From Alphaproteobacteria bacterium (GTDB lineage Bacteria > Pseudomonadota > Alphaproteobacteria > Rhodospirillales > Rhodospirillaceae): 64,000 nt of DNA. The notes under the pieces were generated by a model. The model ran no database searches. It saw only the letters and a list, made by a program, of their open reading frames with translations, and was not told the DNA's origin. Positions within the stretch are counted from its first letter, which is position 1, and each line of letters begins with the position of its first letter. Position numbers and translations under genes: made by a program. This document shows positions 7,610 through 17,639 of the stretch, in pieces. The stretch is from positions 124,001 through 188,000 of the forward strand of contig QJZR01000017.1 in the NCBI GenBank assembly GCA_003246625.1. Reading direction: 5' to 3'.

Positions 7610-8507
7610 CCTCGGCGCCGGACGGATCGCCGAAGAAGTCGATGAAGGCCCGCAGGGCGGGACGCATCTGACGGCGCGAGGGATAGTAGATATAGAACCC
7701 CTCGAAAGGCTGGCACCAGTCGTCGAGGACGGAGACCAGGCGCCCGCTCCGCAGGTCGTCCTCCACCCCCCGGGCGAAGACGAAGGCCAACCCCAGGCCG
7801 TCCCGCGCCGCCTGCCGCACCAATTCCTGGCGCGGCAGGACAAGCGGGCCCGCCACGTCCACCACCAGCCGCTGACCGTCCTTTTCCAGCTCCCAGCGAT
7901 AGACCTGACCGCCGGGAAACCCCCTGCGGATGCAGCGATGCCGCATCAGGTCGCGCGGATGCCCGGGCTTGGGATGCTGGGCGAAATAGGCGGGTGCGCC
8001 GACGATGACGCCACGACGCGGGCCGCTGGCGCGAACCGCGATCATGTCCCTTTCCAGATGCTCGCCCAGCCGGATCCCGGCGTCGCAGCCGCTTTCGACG
8101 ATGTCCTCGAAAAGATCGTTGGCCCGGACGTCCAGCTCGATGTTCGGATAGCGCGCGAAGAACTCGGCCAGCCTCGGCACGATCAGCTCCTCGGCGGCCA
8201 GCAACGGCATGGTCACGCGCAACGGGCCGGCCGGGGCACCCGCCCGGTCGATCAGTTCGGCGAACCCCATCTCGATGTCCTTGAGCGGACCGGAGACGCG
8301 CGCCAACAGGCGCGTTCCCTCGTCGGTCGGACGGGTGTTGCGCGTGGTGCGCGCCAACAGGCGCACGCCCAGCCATTCCTCCAGGCTGGAAACCGCGTGG
8401 CTGACCGCGGAAGGGGCGATGCCCAGTTCCGCCGCGGCGCCCCGGAAACCGCCGCAACGGACCACCGCCGCGAAGACCACGAGCTGAGAAAGATGCGCTC
8501 TGTTCAT
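7599..8507 (-). CDS. LysR-family transcriptional regulator
   Basis: The 302-residue regulator has an N-terminal winged helix (LVVFAAVVRCGGFRGAAAELGIAPSAVSHAVSSLEEWLGVRLLARTTR, in two parts typical of LysR) over about residues 6-55. The periplasmic-binding-like effector domain follows from about 90, of the CrgA/DsdC-like group that often controls oxidoreductases. The ATG at 8507 gives the standard N-terminus; the longer frame to 8609 would cross the whole divergent promoter. It faces the aldo/keto reductase across 104 bp containing a T-N11-A dyad two bases from its own start, so it probably represses itself and activates the reductase. The inducer is unknown. Confidence 0.9.
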   Translation of the reverse strand: MNRAHLSQLVVFAAVVRCGGFRGAAAELGIAPSAVSHAVSSLEEWLGVRLLARTTRNTRPTDEGTRLLARVSGPLKDIEMGFAELIDRAGAPAGPLRVTMPLLAAEELIVPRLAEFFARYPNIELDVRANDLFEDIVESGCDAGIRLGEHLERDMIAVRASGPRRGVIVGAPAYFAQHPKPGHPRDLMRHRCIRRGFPGGQVYRWELEKDGQRLVVDVAGPLVLPRQELVRQAARDGLGLAFVFARGVEDDLRSGRLVSVLDDWCQPFEGFYIYYPSRRQMRPALRAFIDFFGDPSGAEVRA

Positions 8508-8508
8508 A

Positions 8509-8525
8509 GTTCTATGATTTAGAAC
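8509..8525. promoter_or_regulatory. LysR-box dyad in the divergent promoter
   Basis: GTTCTA (8509-8514) and TAGAAC (8520-8525) form a six-base inverted repeat around TGATT and contain the canonical T-N11-A of LysR sites (T 8511, A 8523). It abuts the regulator start codon, a usual place for autoregulation. Confidence 0.65.
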
Positions 8526-8611
8526 AACCCAATCGCATTTGCACGGATTATCCGTTCTCTCAAACCGTCCTATGGTGTCGGCACGATCGCATCGCAGAAA
8601 AGGACGCAAGC

Positions 8612-9610
<999 letters not shown>

Positions 9611-9631
9611 CCCCGGCGGGCCAACCCGCCC

Positions 9632-10444
9632 TCACACGCCGGGATGCGGCACCGGGCGGATCGCCGCCAGGATATCGTCGAAGGCGCGGCTGTCCCGCGC
9701 CGCGTCGTCGGCATAGGGCCCCTGCGCCGACCCCAGGAGCTTGACCCGGGGCGACGCGGCGGACAGCCCATTCACCGCCGCGGCCGAGGTCAGCACCACC
9801 GCCTGGGCCTGGATGCACTGCCCCTGCCCGACGGCGGCGGCGAAGACCGCGCGCGGAATGTCGCTGCCCCAAACCGCCTCGCCGGCGCCCTGCATCGCCG
9901 CCAGTTCGCCCTCGGCGGCGCGGGCGTCTTCCGGCGCCACCGCCAGGGAAAGCGTCAGGCCTTCCTCAGTTTCTTCATCCCAGACCAGGCGGACGGCGGG
10001 ATCCAGACGGATGATGTCGGCGTCGAGAAGCCGCCGCCGCCGCGCCCGCAGGCGCGCGAACAAGAGATCGCGGTCGGCGACGGGGAACGGCGTGTTCCGG
10101 AAATCCAGCCGCCGCGAGGGCGACAACGCATAGACGGTCTCCGCCGCCGCGTCGACGAAGCGGTGAAAGGTCGCCTGCTCCCCGAGTTCATAGGCCCAGT
10201 CGTCCCATCCCGTCGCCGCGGCCAGGATCACCCGCCGCCCCGCCTGCGCCTCGGCCAGCGCGGCCAGCGCGTTGAGCAGGGGGTTGCTTCCCGCCACCAC
10301 CACGTCGGTCTGATGCACCGACGGGGCGGGCGGCTCGGCGGGGACGAAACGCACCACGCGGCCCGGGGCGTCGTCCGCCCGCCGGGCGCGGGAAGAGGCC
10401 TTGTCCGCCGGTCGGCCGGGAAAGGGGGTGATACGATCCGTCAT
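9632..10444 (-). CDS. Unknown protein with Rossmann-like N-terminus
   Basis: The 270-residue protein starts at ATG 10444 (MTDRITPFPGR). After a 60-residue polar leader, the segment TDVVVAGSNPLLNALAALAEAQAGRRVILAA looks like a beta-alpha-beta nucleotide-binding unit in which the usual GxGxxG is altered to GSNPLL. A basic helical stretch (FARLRARRRRLL) and an Ala-rich tail follow. No catalytic motif is recognised. It is convergent with the aldo/keto reductase, with a small GC hairpin between the stops, and is divergent from the hybrid kinase, 137 bp apart. It may be a decayed flavoprotein or a family not yet named. Confidence 0.6.
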   Translation of the reverse strand: MTDRITPFPGRPADKASSRARRADDAPGRVVRFVPAEPPAPSVHQTDVVVAGSNPLLNALAALAEAQAGRRVILAAATGWDDWAYELGEQATFHRFVDAAAETVYALSPSRRLDFRNTPFPVADRDLLFARLRARRRRLLDADIIRLDPAVRLVWDEETEEGLTLSLAVAPEDARAAEGELAAMQGAGEAVWGSDIPRAVFAAAVGQGQCIQAQAVVLTSAAAVNGLSAASPRVKLLGSAQGPYADDAARDSRAFDDILAAIRPVPHPGV

Positions 10445-10581
10445 CGTCGAACTCCACCGAAAAGACCGGGGCAGCATACGACCGCGCGGACGCGGACGCA
10501 CCCCTTTTGGCATTTTCCCCGCATCGGCGCGGGTGACGCGTGATATGTTGACGGCTTCCCCGTGCAGAAGCCGGTGCCCCG

Positions 10582-12846
10582 ATGCGCAGCCCCGACCAGG
10601 AGATTCCGCCGCCGCCCGCCGCCGAGGCCTTCGAGGGTCTCTCCGACGGGCTTCTCGTCCTGGACGCGGAAGACGACATCCTCGCCTGCAATCCCGCCTT
10701 CCTGCGGGCGTGGGATCTGATGGGCGCGCCGCTGATGCGCTCCCTCACCTTCACCGAGAACCTGGAAGCCGCCGCCGCCATCGGCCGCGCCGCCAACGCC
10801 GCGGAAACCTGGCTGACCCACCGCCGCGACGGCGACGGCCCCCACCTGTTGCCGCTGCCCGACGGCATTTCCTTCGAGGTGTCGGAAACCGCGCTCGCCG
10901 AGGGCCGCAGCCTGATCGTCTGCCGCGACGTCACCGCCGAGCGCCAACGCGTGGCCGCGCTCCGGGACAGCGAATACCGCTATCGCCTGCTGGTCGAAAC
11001 GATCACCGAGGGTTTGGTCCTGCTCGACGCCGACCTGCGCATCGTCTTCGCCAATCCGCGCTTCCTTTCCTGGTACGGGCGCGGCGACATGGCGTTGCTC
11101 GGCCGACCGATCGCCGAGCTGACCGCGCCCGAGGCCCGCCTGCGCCTGACCCGGCTGTTTTCCTCGGCGATGCCGCGTTCGATCGAAATCCCCCTGGCCT
11201 GCGCCGACGGCACCCGCCGCTTCGTCCTGGTTTCGGCGGCACGGCTGCGCGACGCGGTCGGTAACGCCGAGGGGCACTTCGCGGTGATCACCGACGTCAC
11301 CGAACTGCGACGCGCCAGCGAACGCCTGCGCGAAAGCGAGGCGCGCTTCCGCGGCATCATCGCCAACACGCCGTTCGGCATCCTCACCCTCGACGGCGGC
11401 GGCCGCATCCTTTCCGCCAACCCCGCCTTCCGCACGATTTCCGGTATCGAGGCCGACGAGCCGATTCTCGGCACCGCCGACGACCGCCTGCCCGACGCCA
11501 ATCCCCCGCTGGCGGCGATGATGGACGAATTGCAGCGCGACCCGGACTTGCGCGCCGCCCACGGGGAAAGCCGTCTCGAACGCGGGCGGGGCGAACTCGG
11601 CCACGCCCGGCTGCTGCTGTCCCGCATGGGCGACGCGGGCGAAGGGTTCCTGCTGGTGGTCGAGGACGTCACCGAACAGCGCCGCATGGAGGAAGCCCTG
11701 CGGCACGCCTCGAAGCTCGCCCTTCTGGGCGAGATGTCGGCGTCTCTCGCGCACGAAATCAGCCAGCCCCTCAACATCATCCGCCTGGCCGCGGAAAGCG
11801 CGCTTTTGTCCCTCGACGACGGCGACGCGGCGGCGATCCACGCCAAGTTCGAAACCATCAGCGCCCAGTCCGACCGCCTGCGCGAAACCATCGACTACGT
11901 CCAGGCGTTCAGCCGCCGCGACGTCGGGCCGCGACGTTGCCTCGACCTCCGGCGGGCGCTGGAGGCCTCGGTCGGCCTGCTCGAACCGCAGTGCGCCTCG
12001 CTCGACATCCGGCTCGACATCGTCCTGCCCGACGCGCCGCTGCCGGTGATGGGGCACGCCCGCCAGATCGAGCAGGTGCTGATCAACATCCTGCGCAACG
12101 CGGTGGACGCCATCGTCGAACGGCGGGCCACCTCGCCGGGGGGCGACGACGTCATCGTCGCCACCGCCACGGTGGACACGCCGCGCGGCGCCCCGCCAAC
12201 GGTCCGGCTGGAAATCACGGACACCGGTACCGGCATCCGGGACGAGGACATGCCGCGCCTGTTCGACCCCTTCTTCACCCGCAAGACCGAGGGCGCGGGC
12301 ACCGGCCTCGGCCTGTCGATCAGCCTCGGCCTGGTCACCGCCATCGGCGGCCGCATCGAGGCGGAAAACCGGGCCGAGGGCGGCTGCCGCTTCCGCGTGC
12401 TGCTGCCCCTCAGCCACGAGCCCCTGGCCGAGGAACCGCCCCCGGCCCGCGCCGCCCTGGCGCCGCCACCGCCGCAACCGGCGACAGCCCCCCTCGCCGT
12501 CCTGGTGGTCGACGACGAGGACGGGGCGGTGCGCGAAATCGCCGCCTTCCTGAAACGCGCGGGCTATGTCGCCTTGACCGCCGGCGGCTGCCGCGAGGCC
12601 CGCGCGCGCCTGGCCGCGGAACACGTCGACATTCTGATCACCGACCTCAAGATGCCCGACGGCGACGGCCTGCAACTGGTCGCCGAAACCGCCGCCGAAT
12701 ACCCCCACATCGCCACCATCGTCGTCACCGGGCAGCCCCTGCGCGACCGAATCGCCCTTTCCGAACTGGAAAACGGCGCCGACGTGGTGCTGCGCAAGCC
12801 GCTTTCCCTGCGGGAACTGGCAAAGACATTGCGCGAACTGGCTTGA
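10582..12846 (+). CDS. PAS-domain hybrid sensor histidine kinase with receiver domain
   Basis: The 754-residue protein has no signal peptide or membrane span, so it senses in the cytoplasm. Three PAS-like modules (about residues 15-120, 130-250 and 255-375; each ends in a DVT(E/A) junction) precede the HisKA helix with LAHEISQPLN (His391). The ATPase has the N box ILRNAVDAI, DTGTGI, and the G2 box GAGTGLGLSIS. A Pro/Ala-rich linker leads to a C-terminal receiver with the acidic pair VVDDED, phosphoacceptor Asp688 in ITDLKMPDGDG, and a Lys in VLRKPLS. The kinase most resembles the FixL/two-PAS soluble group. A NarL-type regulator follows 136 bp later and is its likely partner. Confidence 0.9.
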   Translation: MRSPDQEIPPPPAAEAFEGLSDGLLVLDAEDDILACNPAFLRAWDLMGAPLMRSLTFTENLEAAAAIGRAANAAETWLTHRRDGDGPHLLPLPDGISFEVSETALAEGRSLIVCRDVTAERQRVAALRDSEYRYRLLVETITEGLVLLDADLRIVFANPRFLSWYGRGDMALLGRPIAELTAPEARLRLTRLFSSAMPRSIEIPLACADGTRRFVLVSAARLRDAVGNAEGHFAVITDVTELRRASERLRESEARFRGIIANTPFGILTLDGGGRILSANPAFRTISGIEADEPILGTADDRLPDANPPLAAMMDELQRDPDLRAAHGESRLERGRGELGHARLLLSRMGDAGEGFLLVVEDVTEQRRMEEALRHASKLALLGEMSASLAHEISQPLNIIRLAAESALLSLDDGDAAAIHAKFETISAQSDRLRETIDYVQAFSRRDVGPRRCLDLRRALEASVGLLEPQCASLDIRLDIVLPDAPLPVMGHARQIEQVLINILRNAVDAIVERRATSPGGDDVIVATATVDTPRGAPPTVRLEITDTGTGIRDEDMPRLFDPFFTRKTEGAGTGLGLSISLGLVTAIGGRIEAENRAEGGCRFRVLLPLSHEPLAEEPPPARAALAPPPPQPATAPLAVLVVDDEDGAVREIAAFLKRAGYVALTAGGCREARARLAAEHVDILITDLKMPDGDGLQLVAETAAEYPHIATIVVTGQPLRDRIALSELENGADVVLRKPLSLRELAKTLRELA

Positions 12847-12867
12847 TTCGCCTGGAAATACTTCCCC

Positions 12868-12920
12868 GCATCATTCTTTCGAAGGAGACGCTTGCCCGAA
12901 ACCGGGCAAAGCATCATTCT
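12868..12920 (+). repeat. Direct repeat around a small hairpin between kinase and regulator
   Basis: GCATCATTCT occurs at 12868-12877 and 12911-12920, flanking a seven-base-stem hairpin (TTGCCCG at 12892-12898, CGGGCAA at 12903-12909). It could be an operator or part of the regulator leader; no T run makes it a terminator. Confidence 0.35.
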
Positions 12921-12982
12921 AATTAGAGAAATGTCTTCCGCCCTCCACGCGCGATCCGCGCACCCGCAGCTAAGGAGTCTGC

Positions 12983-13696
12983 ATGATGAAAGTCTTGATC
13001 GCCGACGATCATGCGCTGCTTCGGGACGGCCTGAAACCTTTCGTGTCAAAAGTCGGCGAGGACGTCACCATACTCGAATCCTGCGACTATCCTTCGACCC
13101 ATGAAATCATGGCGGCGGAACGGCCCGACCTCGTCTTGCTGGATCTGAAGATGCCCGGCATGGACGGCGCCGACGGCATGCTGCGCCTTCGGCGCGCCTT
13201 TCCCGATTCCCGTATCGTCATCGTCACCGGCTGGGTCACCCGTTCGGACGTGATGGAGGCGATGCGCCTGGGAATTTCCGGCTATCTGCCGAAATCGATG
13301 AACGGCATGGCGATGATGCACGCCCTGCGCCTGATTCTGTGCGGCGTGCCGTACTATCCGCCGGAAGTTCTGGCCGCCGCCGAGGCGATGCCACCGATGG
13401 GCGGCGAGACCGCCGCGACGATGCCGCGCGAACGTTCGCCCCTGTCGGTCCTGACCCGCCGCGAATACGAAATCCTGACGCAACTGGTCGGCGGCGCCTC
13501 GAATAAGGAAATCGCCAAGGTCCTGGGTCTGACCGAAATCACCATCAAGTCGCACCTGCGCAACGTCTTCCGCAAGATCGGCGCCAGCAACCGCACCCAG
13601 GCGGTGGCGCTGGCCCTGCGCGAGGGGGTGAAGGCGGCGGTCAACCCGCCCCCCGCCCCCGTCGGCATCAACGGCACCGCCGCCACGCTGTCCTGA
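12983..13696 (+). CDS. NarL/FixJ-family response regulator
   Basis: The 237-residue protein has an N-terminal receiver (IADDHALLRDG, phosphoacceptor Asp in LLDLKMPGMDG at about residue 54, and Lys in YLPKSMNG) and a C-terminal LuxR-type helix-turn-helix (LTRREYEILTQLVGGASNKEIAKVLGLTEITIKSHLRNVFRKIG in two segments). A Pro/Ala tail of 20 residues follows. AAGGAG six bases before the first of two adjacent ATGs supports the start. It lies downstream of the hybrid kinase and probably takes phosphate from it. Target genes are not evident. A strong terminator follows. Confidence 0.93.
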   Translation: MMKVLIADDHALLRDGLKPFVSKVGEDVTILESCDYPSTHEIMAAERPDLVLLDLKMPGMDGADGMLRLRRAFPDSRIVIVTGWVTRSDVMEAMRLGISGYLPKSMNGMAMMHALRLILCGVPYYPPEVLAAAEAMPPMGGETAATMPRERSPLSVLTRREYEILTQLVGGASNKEIAKVLGLTEITIKSHLRNVFRKIGASNRTQAVALALREGVKAAVNPPPAPVGINGTAATLS

Positions 13697-13715
13697 CCCG
13701 CCACGGCGAAACGCC

Positions 13716-13748
13716 AACGGCGCGCGGAAACCCGCGCGCCGTTTTTCT
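13716..13748 (+). terminator. Rho-independent terminator of the two-component locus
   Basis: Twelve-base arms (AACGGCGCGCGG at 13716-13727 and complement at 13732-13743) close over AAAC and end in GTTTTTC, 20 bases after the regulator stop. Confidence 0.85.
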
Positions 13749-13775
13749 TTACGCTTCGGTCGATGGCGAAGGGGA

Positions 13776-15182
13776 TCAGCCGAAATAAACGCCGGGGTTC
13801 ATCACCCCCTTGGGATCGATCGCCGTCTTGATCCGCTTCAGAAGGTCGAGCTCCACCTCGGAACGATAGCGGGCCAAATCCTCGACCTTGAGGCGCCCGA
13901 CGCCGTGCTCGGCCGAGAAGGAGCCGCCCAGTTCGTCGACGATGTCGTAGACGACCTTGCCCATCTCGTGCCAGCGGGCGAGATAGGCGTCCTTGTCCGC
14001 CCCCACCGGCTGCGACACGTTGAAGTGGATGTTGCCGTCGCCCATGTGGCCGAAGGGCACCGGGCGGGAGCCGGGAATGGTTTCGACCACCGCGGCGGAG
14101 GCCCGGCGGATGAATTCCGGCACCAGGCGCACCGGCACCGAGATGTCGTGCTTGATCGAGCCGCCCTCGTGCTTCTGCGCCTCGGGCAGTTCCTCGCGGA
14201 TGCGCCAGAGCATGCGCGCCTGTTCCAGGCTTTCGGCGATCACCGCGTCGGCGATGATGCCATCCTCGAAGGCGGATTCCAGGAACGCCTCGAAATTGGC
14301 GCGCAGCGAACCGTCGGTGCTGGTGGTGGAGAACTCGACCAGCGCGTACCAGGGGTGCGGTCCCTCCAGCGGATCGGAAACCCCGACCAGATGGGTGGTC
14401 GACATCTCCACCCCGTTGCGGCAGATCAGTTCGAAGGCGGACACCGAATCGCCGGAAAAGCGCCGCGCCCGGTCCAGCAGCGGCAACGCCGCGTCAAGGT
14501 CGGGCAGACCGCAGAAGGCGGTCTCCACCGCCACCGGCTTGGGATAGATCTTCAAGACCGCGGCGGTGATGATGCCGAGGGTGCCCTCGGAGCCGACGAA
14601 CAGGTTGCGCAGCGAATACCCGGTGTTGTCCTTGGTCAGGGCGCGCAGGCCGTTCCAGATCCGGCCGTCGGGCAGCACCGCCTCCACCCCCAGAACGTTG
14701 TCGCGCGCGGTGCCGTAACGCAGGGTGTTGATGCCGCCGACGTTGGTGGCGAGGTTGCCGCCGATCTGGCAGCTTCCCTGCGCCCCCAGGCTGAGCGGGA
14801 ACAGGCAGCCCGCCGCCTCGGCGGCGTCGCGAATGTCCTGCAACACGCAGCCCGCCTCGACGGTCATGGTGAAGTCCTCGGCGTTGACCGCGCGGATGCG
14901 GTTCAGCCGCCCCATGGCGACGATCACCGACCGCTGGTCCGCCACCGCGCCGCCGACCAGACCGGTGTTGCCGCCCTGCGGCACCACGCCGACCCCGGCG
15001 TCGCCGCAGGCGGCCACCACCTTCGCCACCTCGTCGGCGGAGGCGGGACGCACCACCGCCAGGGGCCGTTCGTGGAACAGACCGCGTTCCTCGTTCATAT
15101 AGGTTTCCATGTCGACATCGTCGGTCAGCACGAAGGCCGCGCCGACGATCGACTTCAGGGTATCCAGCAGCACCTGGCTCAT
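13776..15182 (-). CDS. FAD-linked D-2-hydroxyacid dehydrogenase (D-lactate/D-2-hydroxyglutarate type)
   Basis: The 468-residue enzyme belongs to the vanillyl-alcohol-oxidase/GlcD group. The FAD-binding PCMH domain holds RPASADEVAKVV, VVPQGGNTGLVGG, the pyrophosphate loop SLGAQGSCQIGGNLATNVGG split over about residues 125-150, and GSEGTLGIIT. The C-terminal domain has SIKHDISVPV, HMGDGNIHFN and EHGVGRLK, with the metal-binding His residues of D-2HGDH/D-LDH enzymes, and ends NPGVYFG. The start at 15182 (MSQVLLDTL) has GAGG upstream; the alternative 15230 start would touch the end of tsaC. It lies 44 bp after tsaC on the same strand. Substrate among D-lactate, D-2-hydroxyglutarate and glycolate is not decided. 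Confidence 0.88.
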   Translation of the reverse strand: MSQVLLDTLKSIVGAAFVLTDDVDMETYMNEERGLFHERPLAVVRPASADEVAKVVAACGDAGVGVVPQGGNTGLVGGAVADQRSVIVAMGRLNRIRAVNAEDFTMTVEAGCVLQDIRDAAEAAGCLFPLSLGAQGSCQIGGNLATNVGGINTLRYGTARDNVLGVEAVLPDGRIWNGLRALTKDNTGYSLRNLFVGSEGTLGIITAAVLKIYPKPVAVETAFCGLPDLDAALPLLDRARRFSGDSVSAFELICRNGVEMSTTHLVGVSDPLEGPHPWYALVEFSTTSTDGSLRANFEAFLESAFEDGIIADAVIAESLEQARMLWRIREELPEAQKHEGGSIKHDISVPVRLVPEFIRRASAAVVETIPGSRPVPFGHMGDGNIHFNVSQPVGADKDAYLARWHEMGKVVYDIVDELGGSFSAEHGVGRLKVEDLARYRSEVELDLLKRIKTAIDPKGVMNPGVYFG

Positions 15183-15226
15183 CTTTCGCCTCGGTTGGTT
15201 TTGGGCATGGGATTCGGAAAACGGGG

Positions 15227-16174
15227 TCAACGGGGCGCGGCGGCGCGGCGCAGCCGGTCGTTGATCGCGACCCCCAGACCATGCTCGGGAATCGGTGAAA
15301 CCGCAATACCGCGATACGGCGGCACGTCGAGTTCCCGCAACATGGCGAACAGATTGGCCGCCGCCTCGGCCAGGTCGCCCGCCGGGCTGAGGTTGCGCGC
15401 GGCACCCGCCGCCGCGCCGAAGCCCAGCAGGGCCTCGCCGTCCGCCGCCGCCGCCGCGTTCAGGCGCACCGGCCGGTCGGGGGCATAGTGGCTGGCAAGA
15501 AGACCGGGGGAGAGCAGCGGCCCATCGGCCACCTCGGTCAACGGCACCGGTTCGCCGAGCAGGGCGGAAATCTCCTCGGCCGTCACCCCGCCGGGGCGCA
15601 GCACGCGCGACGTGGCGCCGGTCAGGTCGAGCACCGTGCTCTCCACCCCGACCGCGCAGGCGCCGCCGTCGACGATCATCGCGACGCGGCCGTCCAGGCC
15701 GTCGCGCACGTGTTCGGCGCGGGTCGGGCTGACCCGGCCCGAGGGATTGGCCGAAGGCGCCGCCACCGGACAGCCGGAAGCGGCGATCACCGCCCGCGCC
15801 ACCGGATGCGCGGGCAGGCGCACCGCCACCGTGGGCAGCCCGGCGGAAACCAGGTCGGACAGGCCGCCGTTTTCGCGGCGCGGCAGCACCAGAGTCAACG
15901 GCCCCGGCCAGAAGCGTTCGACCAGGGCGCGGGCGCGGGCGTCGAAAACCGCGAAGTCCTCCGCCGCCCCGGGTTCGGCGACGTGGACGATCAAGGGATT
16001 GAAGGAAGGCCGTCCCTTCGCCGCGAAGATCGCGGCGACGGCGCGGCCGTTGCGGGCGTCGCCGCCCAGGCCGTAAACGGTCTCGGTGGGAAAGGCGACC
16101 AGTTCGCCACGGGCGAGAAGTTCCCCCGCCGCGCGAACCGCGTCGGCGGACGCGGCGACGACCCGGGTGTCCAT
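15227..16174 (-). CDS. tsaC: Threonylcarbamoyl-AMP synthase (Sua5/YrdC)
   Basis: The 315-residue protein makes threonylcarbamoyl-AMP from threonine, bicarbonate and ATP, the first step of t6A37 formation on ANN-reading tRNAs. The YrdC core holds LVAFPTETVYGLGGDARN, the basic KGRPSFNPLIVHV, and SANPSGRVSPT. A C-terminal Sua5 extension (about residues 215-315) makes this the long form; the linker LLSPGLLASHYAP is typical. The ATG at 16174 shares one base with the stop of the Memo-AMMECR1 gene (TGATG), so the two are translationally coupled. Confidence 0.93.
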   Translation of the reverse strand: MDTRVVAASADAVRAAGELLARGELVAFPTETVYGLGGDARNGRAVAAIFAAKGRPSFNPLIVHVAEPGAAEDFAVFDARARALVERFWPGPLTLVLPRRENGGLSDLVSAGLPTVAVRLPAHPVARAVIAASGCPVAAPSANPSGRVSPTRAEHVRDGLDGRVAMIVDGGACAVGVESTVLDLTGATSRVLRPGGVTAEEISALLGEPVPLTEVADGPLLSPGLLASHYAPDRPVRLNAAAAADGEALLGFGAAAGAARNLSPAGDLAEAAANLFAMLRELDVPPYRGIAVSPIPEHGLGVAINDRLRRAAAPR

Positions 16175-17547
16175 CAGCCTCGGCCCGCCTCGTCGACGCG
16201 GAAGCGCCAGGCCTGCATCGTCGGGCTTTCCGCCAGCGGCAGACCGGCCTTGACCTTCAACTGCGCCAGGAAGACCACCGGATCCGGCAACTGCCCCCAA
16301 ACCTGGGGCAGGAACAGGGCGCGGCGGCCGCGGTCGGCGATGACCAACCCATCGACGCCGATGTCCAATTGCGCCAGCAGGTCGTTCTCGCCGGAGAAGG
16401 AAATCGGTTCCATCGGCCCCAGCACCGAGACGGAAACCTCCAGCCCTTCCAGCTCCTCCTCGCTCAGCGGCGGGAAGCGCCCGTCGGAAAAGGCGGCGGC
16501 ATAGGCGTTGGCGGCGATGTCCTCGGCGATGGTGCGCACCGCCCGCAGCGAGCCGATGCAACCGCGCAGGCGATGGTCGCGATGCAGGGTGACGAAGGTC
16601 GCGCCGAAGTCGATCAGATCGGGCGAGACCGCGCCGAAATCGACGGTCAGGGGCGCGCCGTGGGCCAGCCCGTGACGAATCGACGCGGTGGCCAGGGCGA
16701 TCATCTCGTCGCCGTGGGTTTCGGTCAGCGGCGGCGGCTCCGGGCTCTCGAAGAAGGCCCACGCGCCATACCCCACCACTTGGCCGCGCGGCCCGGCGGT
16801 GTCGCCGGAATTGCGCACGTCCAGGGTCTCCACCCGCATGCCGCGCGCCTTCGCCGCCAGCAGCAGGCCGGAAATCGGCAGTCGTCCGCAGGCCTGCGGC
16901 CGCTCGATCTTTTCCGGCGACAGGGTCTCGATGGCGTGCTGGGTCACCGCGTCCAGGGTGACGCAGTCGTCGTACGACAGGTAATGCGACAGGTCGGAAC
17001 TGATCACGATCAGGGTTTCCGGTCCGCCCCAGACCTCGGACAGCAGGTCGGCCACCGCCGCGGGCTCCACCTGCCCAGCCAGCACCGGCACGATCGCGAC
17101 ATCGCCCAGAACCTCGGTCAGGAAGGGCAACTGCACCTCCAGGCAATGCTCCTGGGCGTGCGCCAGATCCATCGCCGCCGCGTCGGGGCGCGCCTTCAAC
17201 CGCTCCACCGCCGCCACGTCCACCGCCACCGGACCGAACGGGGTGTCGAAGGCCTCGGCGTTGCTCAGGGCGAAACCCGCCACCGCGACACGGTGGGTGG
17301 GGCCCAGCAGCACCACGCGCTTGACCCGGCCGCGCGCCGCGGCCAGGCGGGCGAAGGCCCGCGCCGCCACCGCCGCCGAATAGCGGTAACCGGCATGCGG
17401 CACCACCACCGCCTTGGGCGCGGGAACGTCGCCCGCCGCGCCCTGCGTCAGGTAGGCGGCGACCTCGGAACGCAGTTCGGCGGGGTCCTGCGGATAGAAC
17501 ATGCCGGCGACGGCGGCGGGCCGGACCCGTTTGGCGGTTTCGTTCAT
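16174..17547 (-). CDS. Memo-AMMECR1 fusion (AmmeMemoRadiSam proteins B and A)
   Basis: The 457-residue protein joins two families. Residues about 1-265 are Memo-like (AmrB): VRPAAVAGMFYP, VVPHAGYRYS, LLGPTHRV, EHCLEVQLPF and ISSDLSHYLSYD give the His/Cys/Asp metal-site residues, related to class III extradiol dioxygenases. Residues about 280-457 are AMMECR1-like (AmrA): TLHRDHRLRGCIGSL with the LRGCIG signature, then FSDGRFPPLSEEEL and VSVSVL. The ATG at 17547 is preferred over 17586 because it begins at the conserved block and has GAGGA upstream. The partner radical-SAM gene is divergent, 92 bp away, and tsaC overlaps its 3' end by one base. The biochemical role of this trio is not established. 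Confidence 0.9.
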   Translation of the reverse strand: MNETAKRVRPAAVAGMFYPQDPAELRSEVAAYLTQGAAGDVPAPKAVVVPHAGYRYSAAVAARAFARLAAARGRVKRVVLLGPTHRVAVAGFALSNAEAFDTPFGPVAVDVAAVERLKARPDAAAMDLAHAQEHCLEVQLPFLTEVLGDVAIVPVLAGQVEPAAVADLLSEVWGGPETLIVISSDLSHYLSYDDCVTLDAVTQHAIETLSPEKIERPQACGRLPISGLLLAAKARGMRVETLDVRNSGDTAGPRGQVVGYGAWAFFESPEPPPLTETHGDEMIALATASIRHGLAHGAPLTVDFGAVSPDLIDFGATFVTLHRDHRLRGCIGSLRAVRTIAEDIAANAYAAAFSDGRFPPLSEEELEGLEVSVSVLGPMEPISFSGENDLLAQLDIGVDGLVIADRGRRALFLPQVWGQLPDPVVFLAQLKVKAGLPLAESPTMQAWRFRVDEAGRG

Positions 17548-17639
17548 AGCCTTGTCTGATCCTCTGGCTGTTTCCGGGGGAAACAAGCGCCTATAATTCG
17601 TTTTGTCAAATGTAGCATCAGCGGAACCGCGAGGGAATC

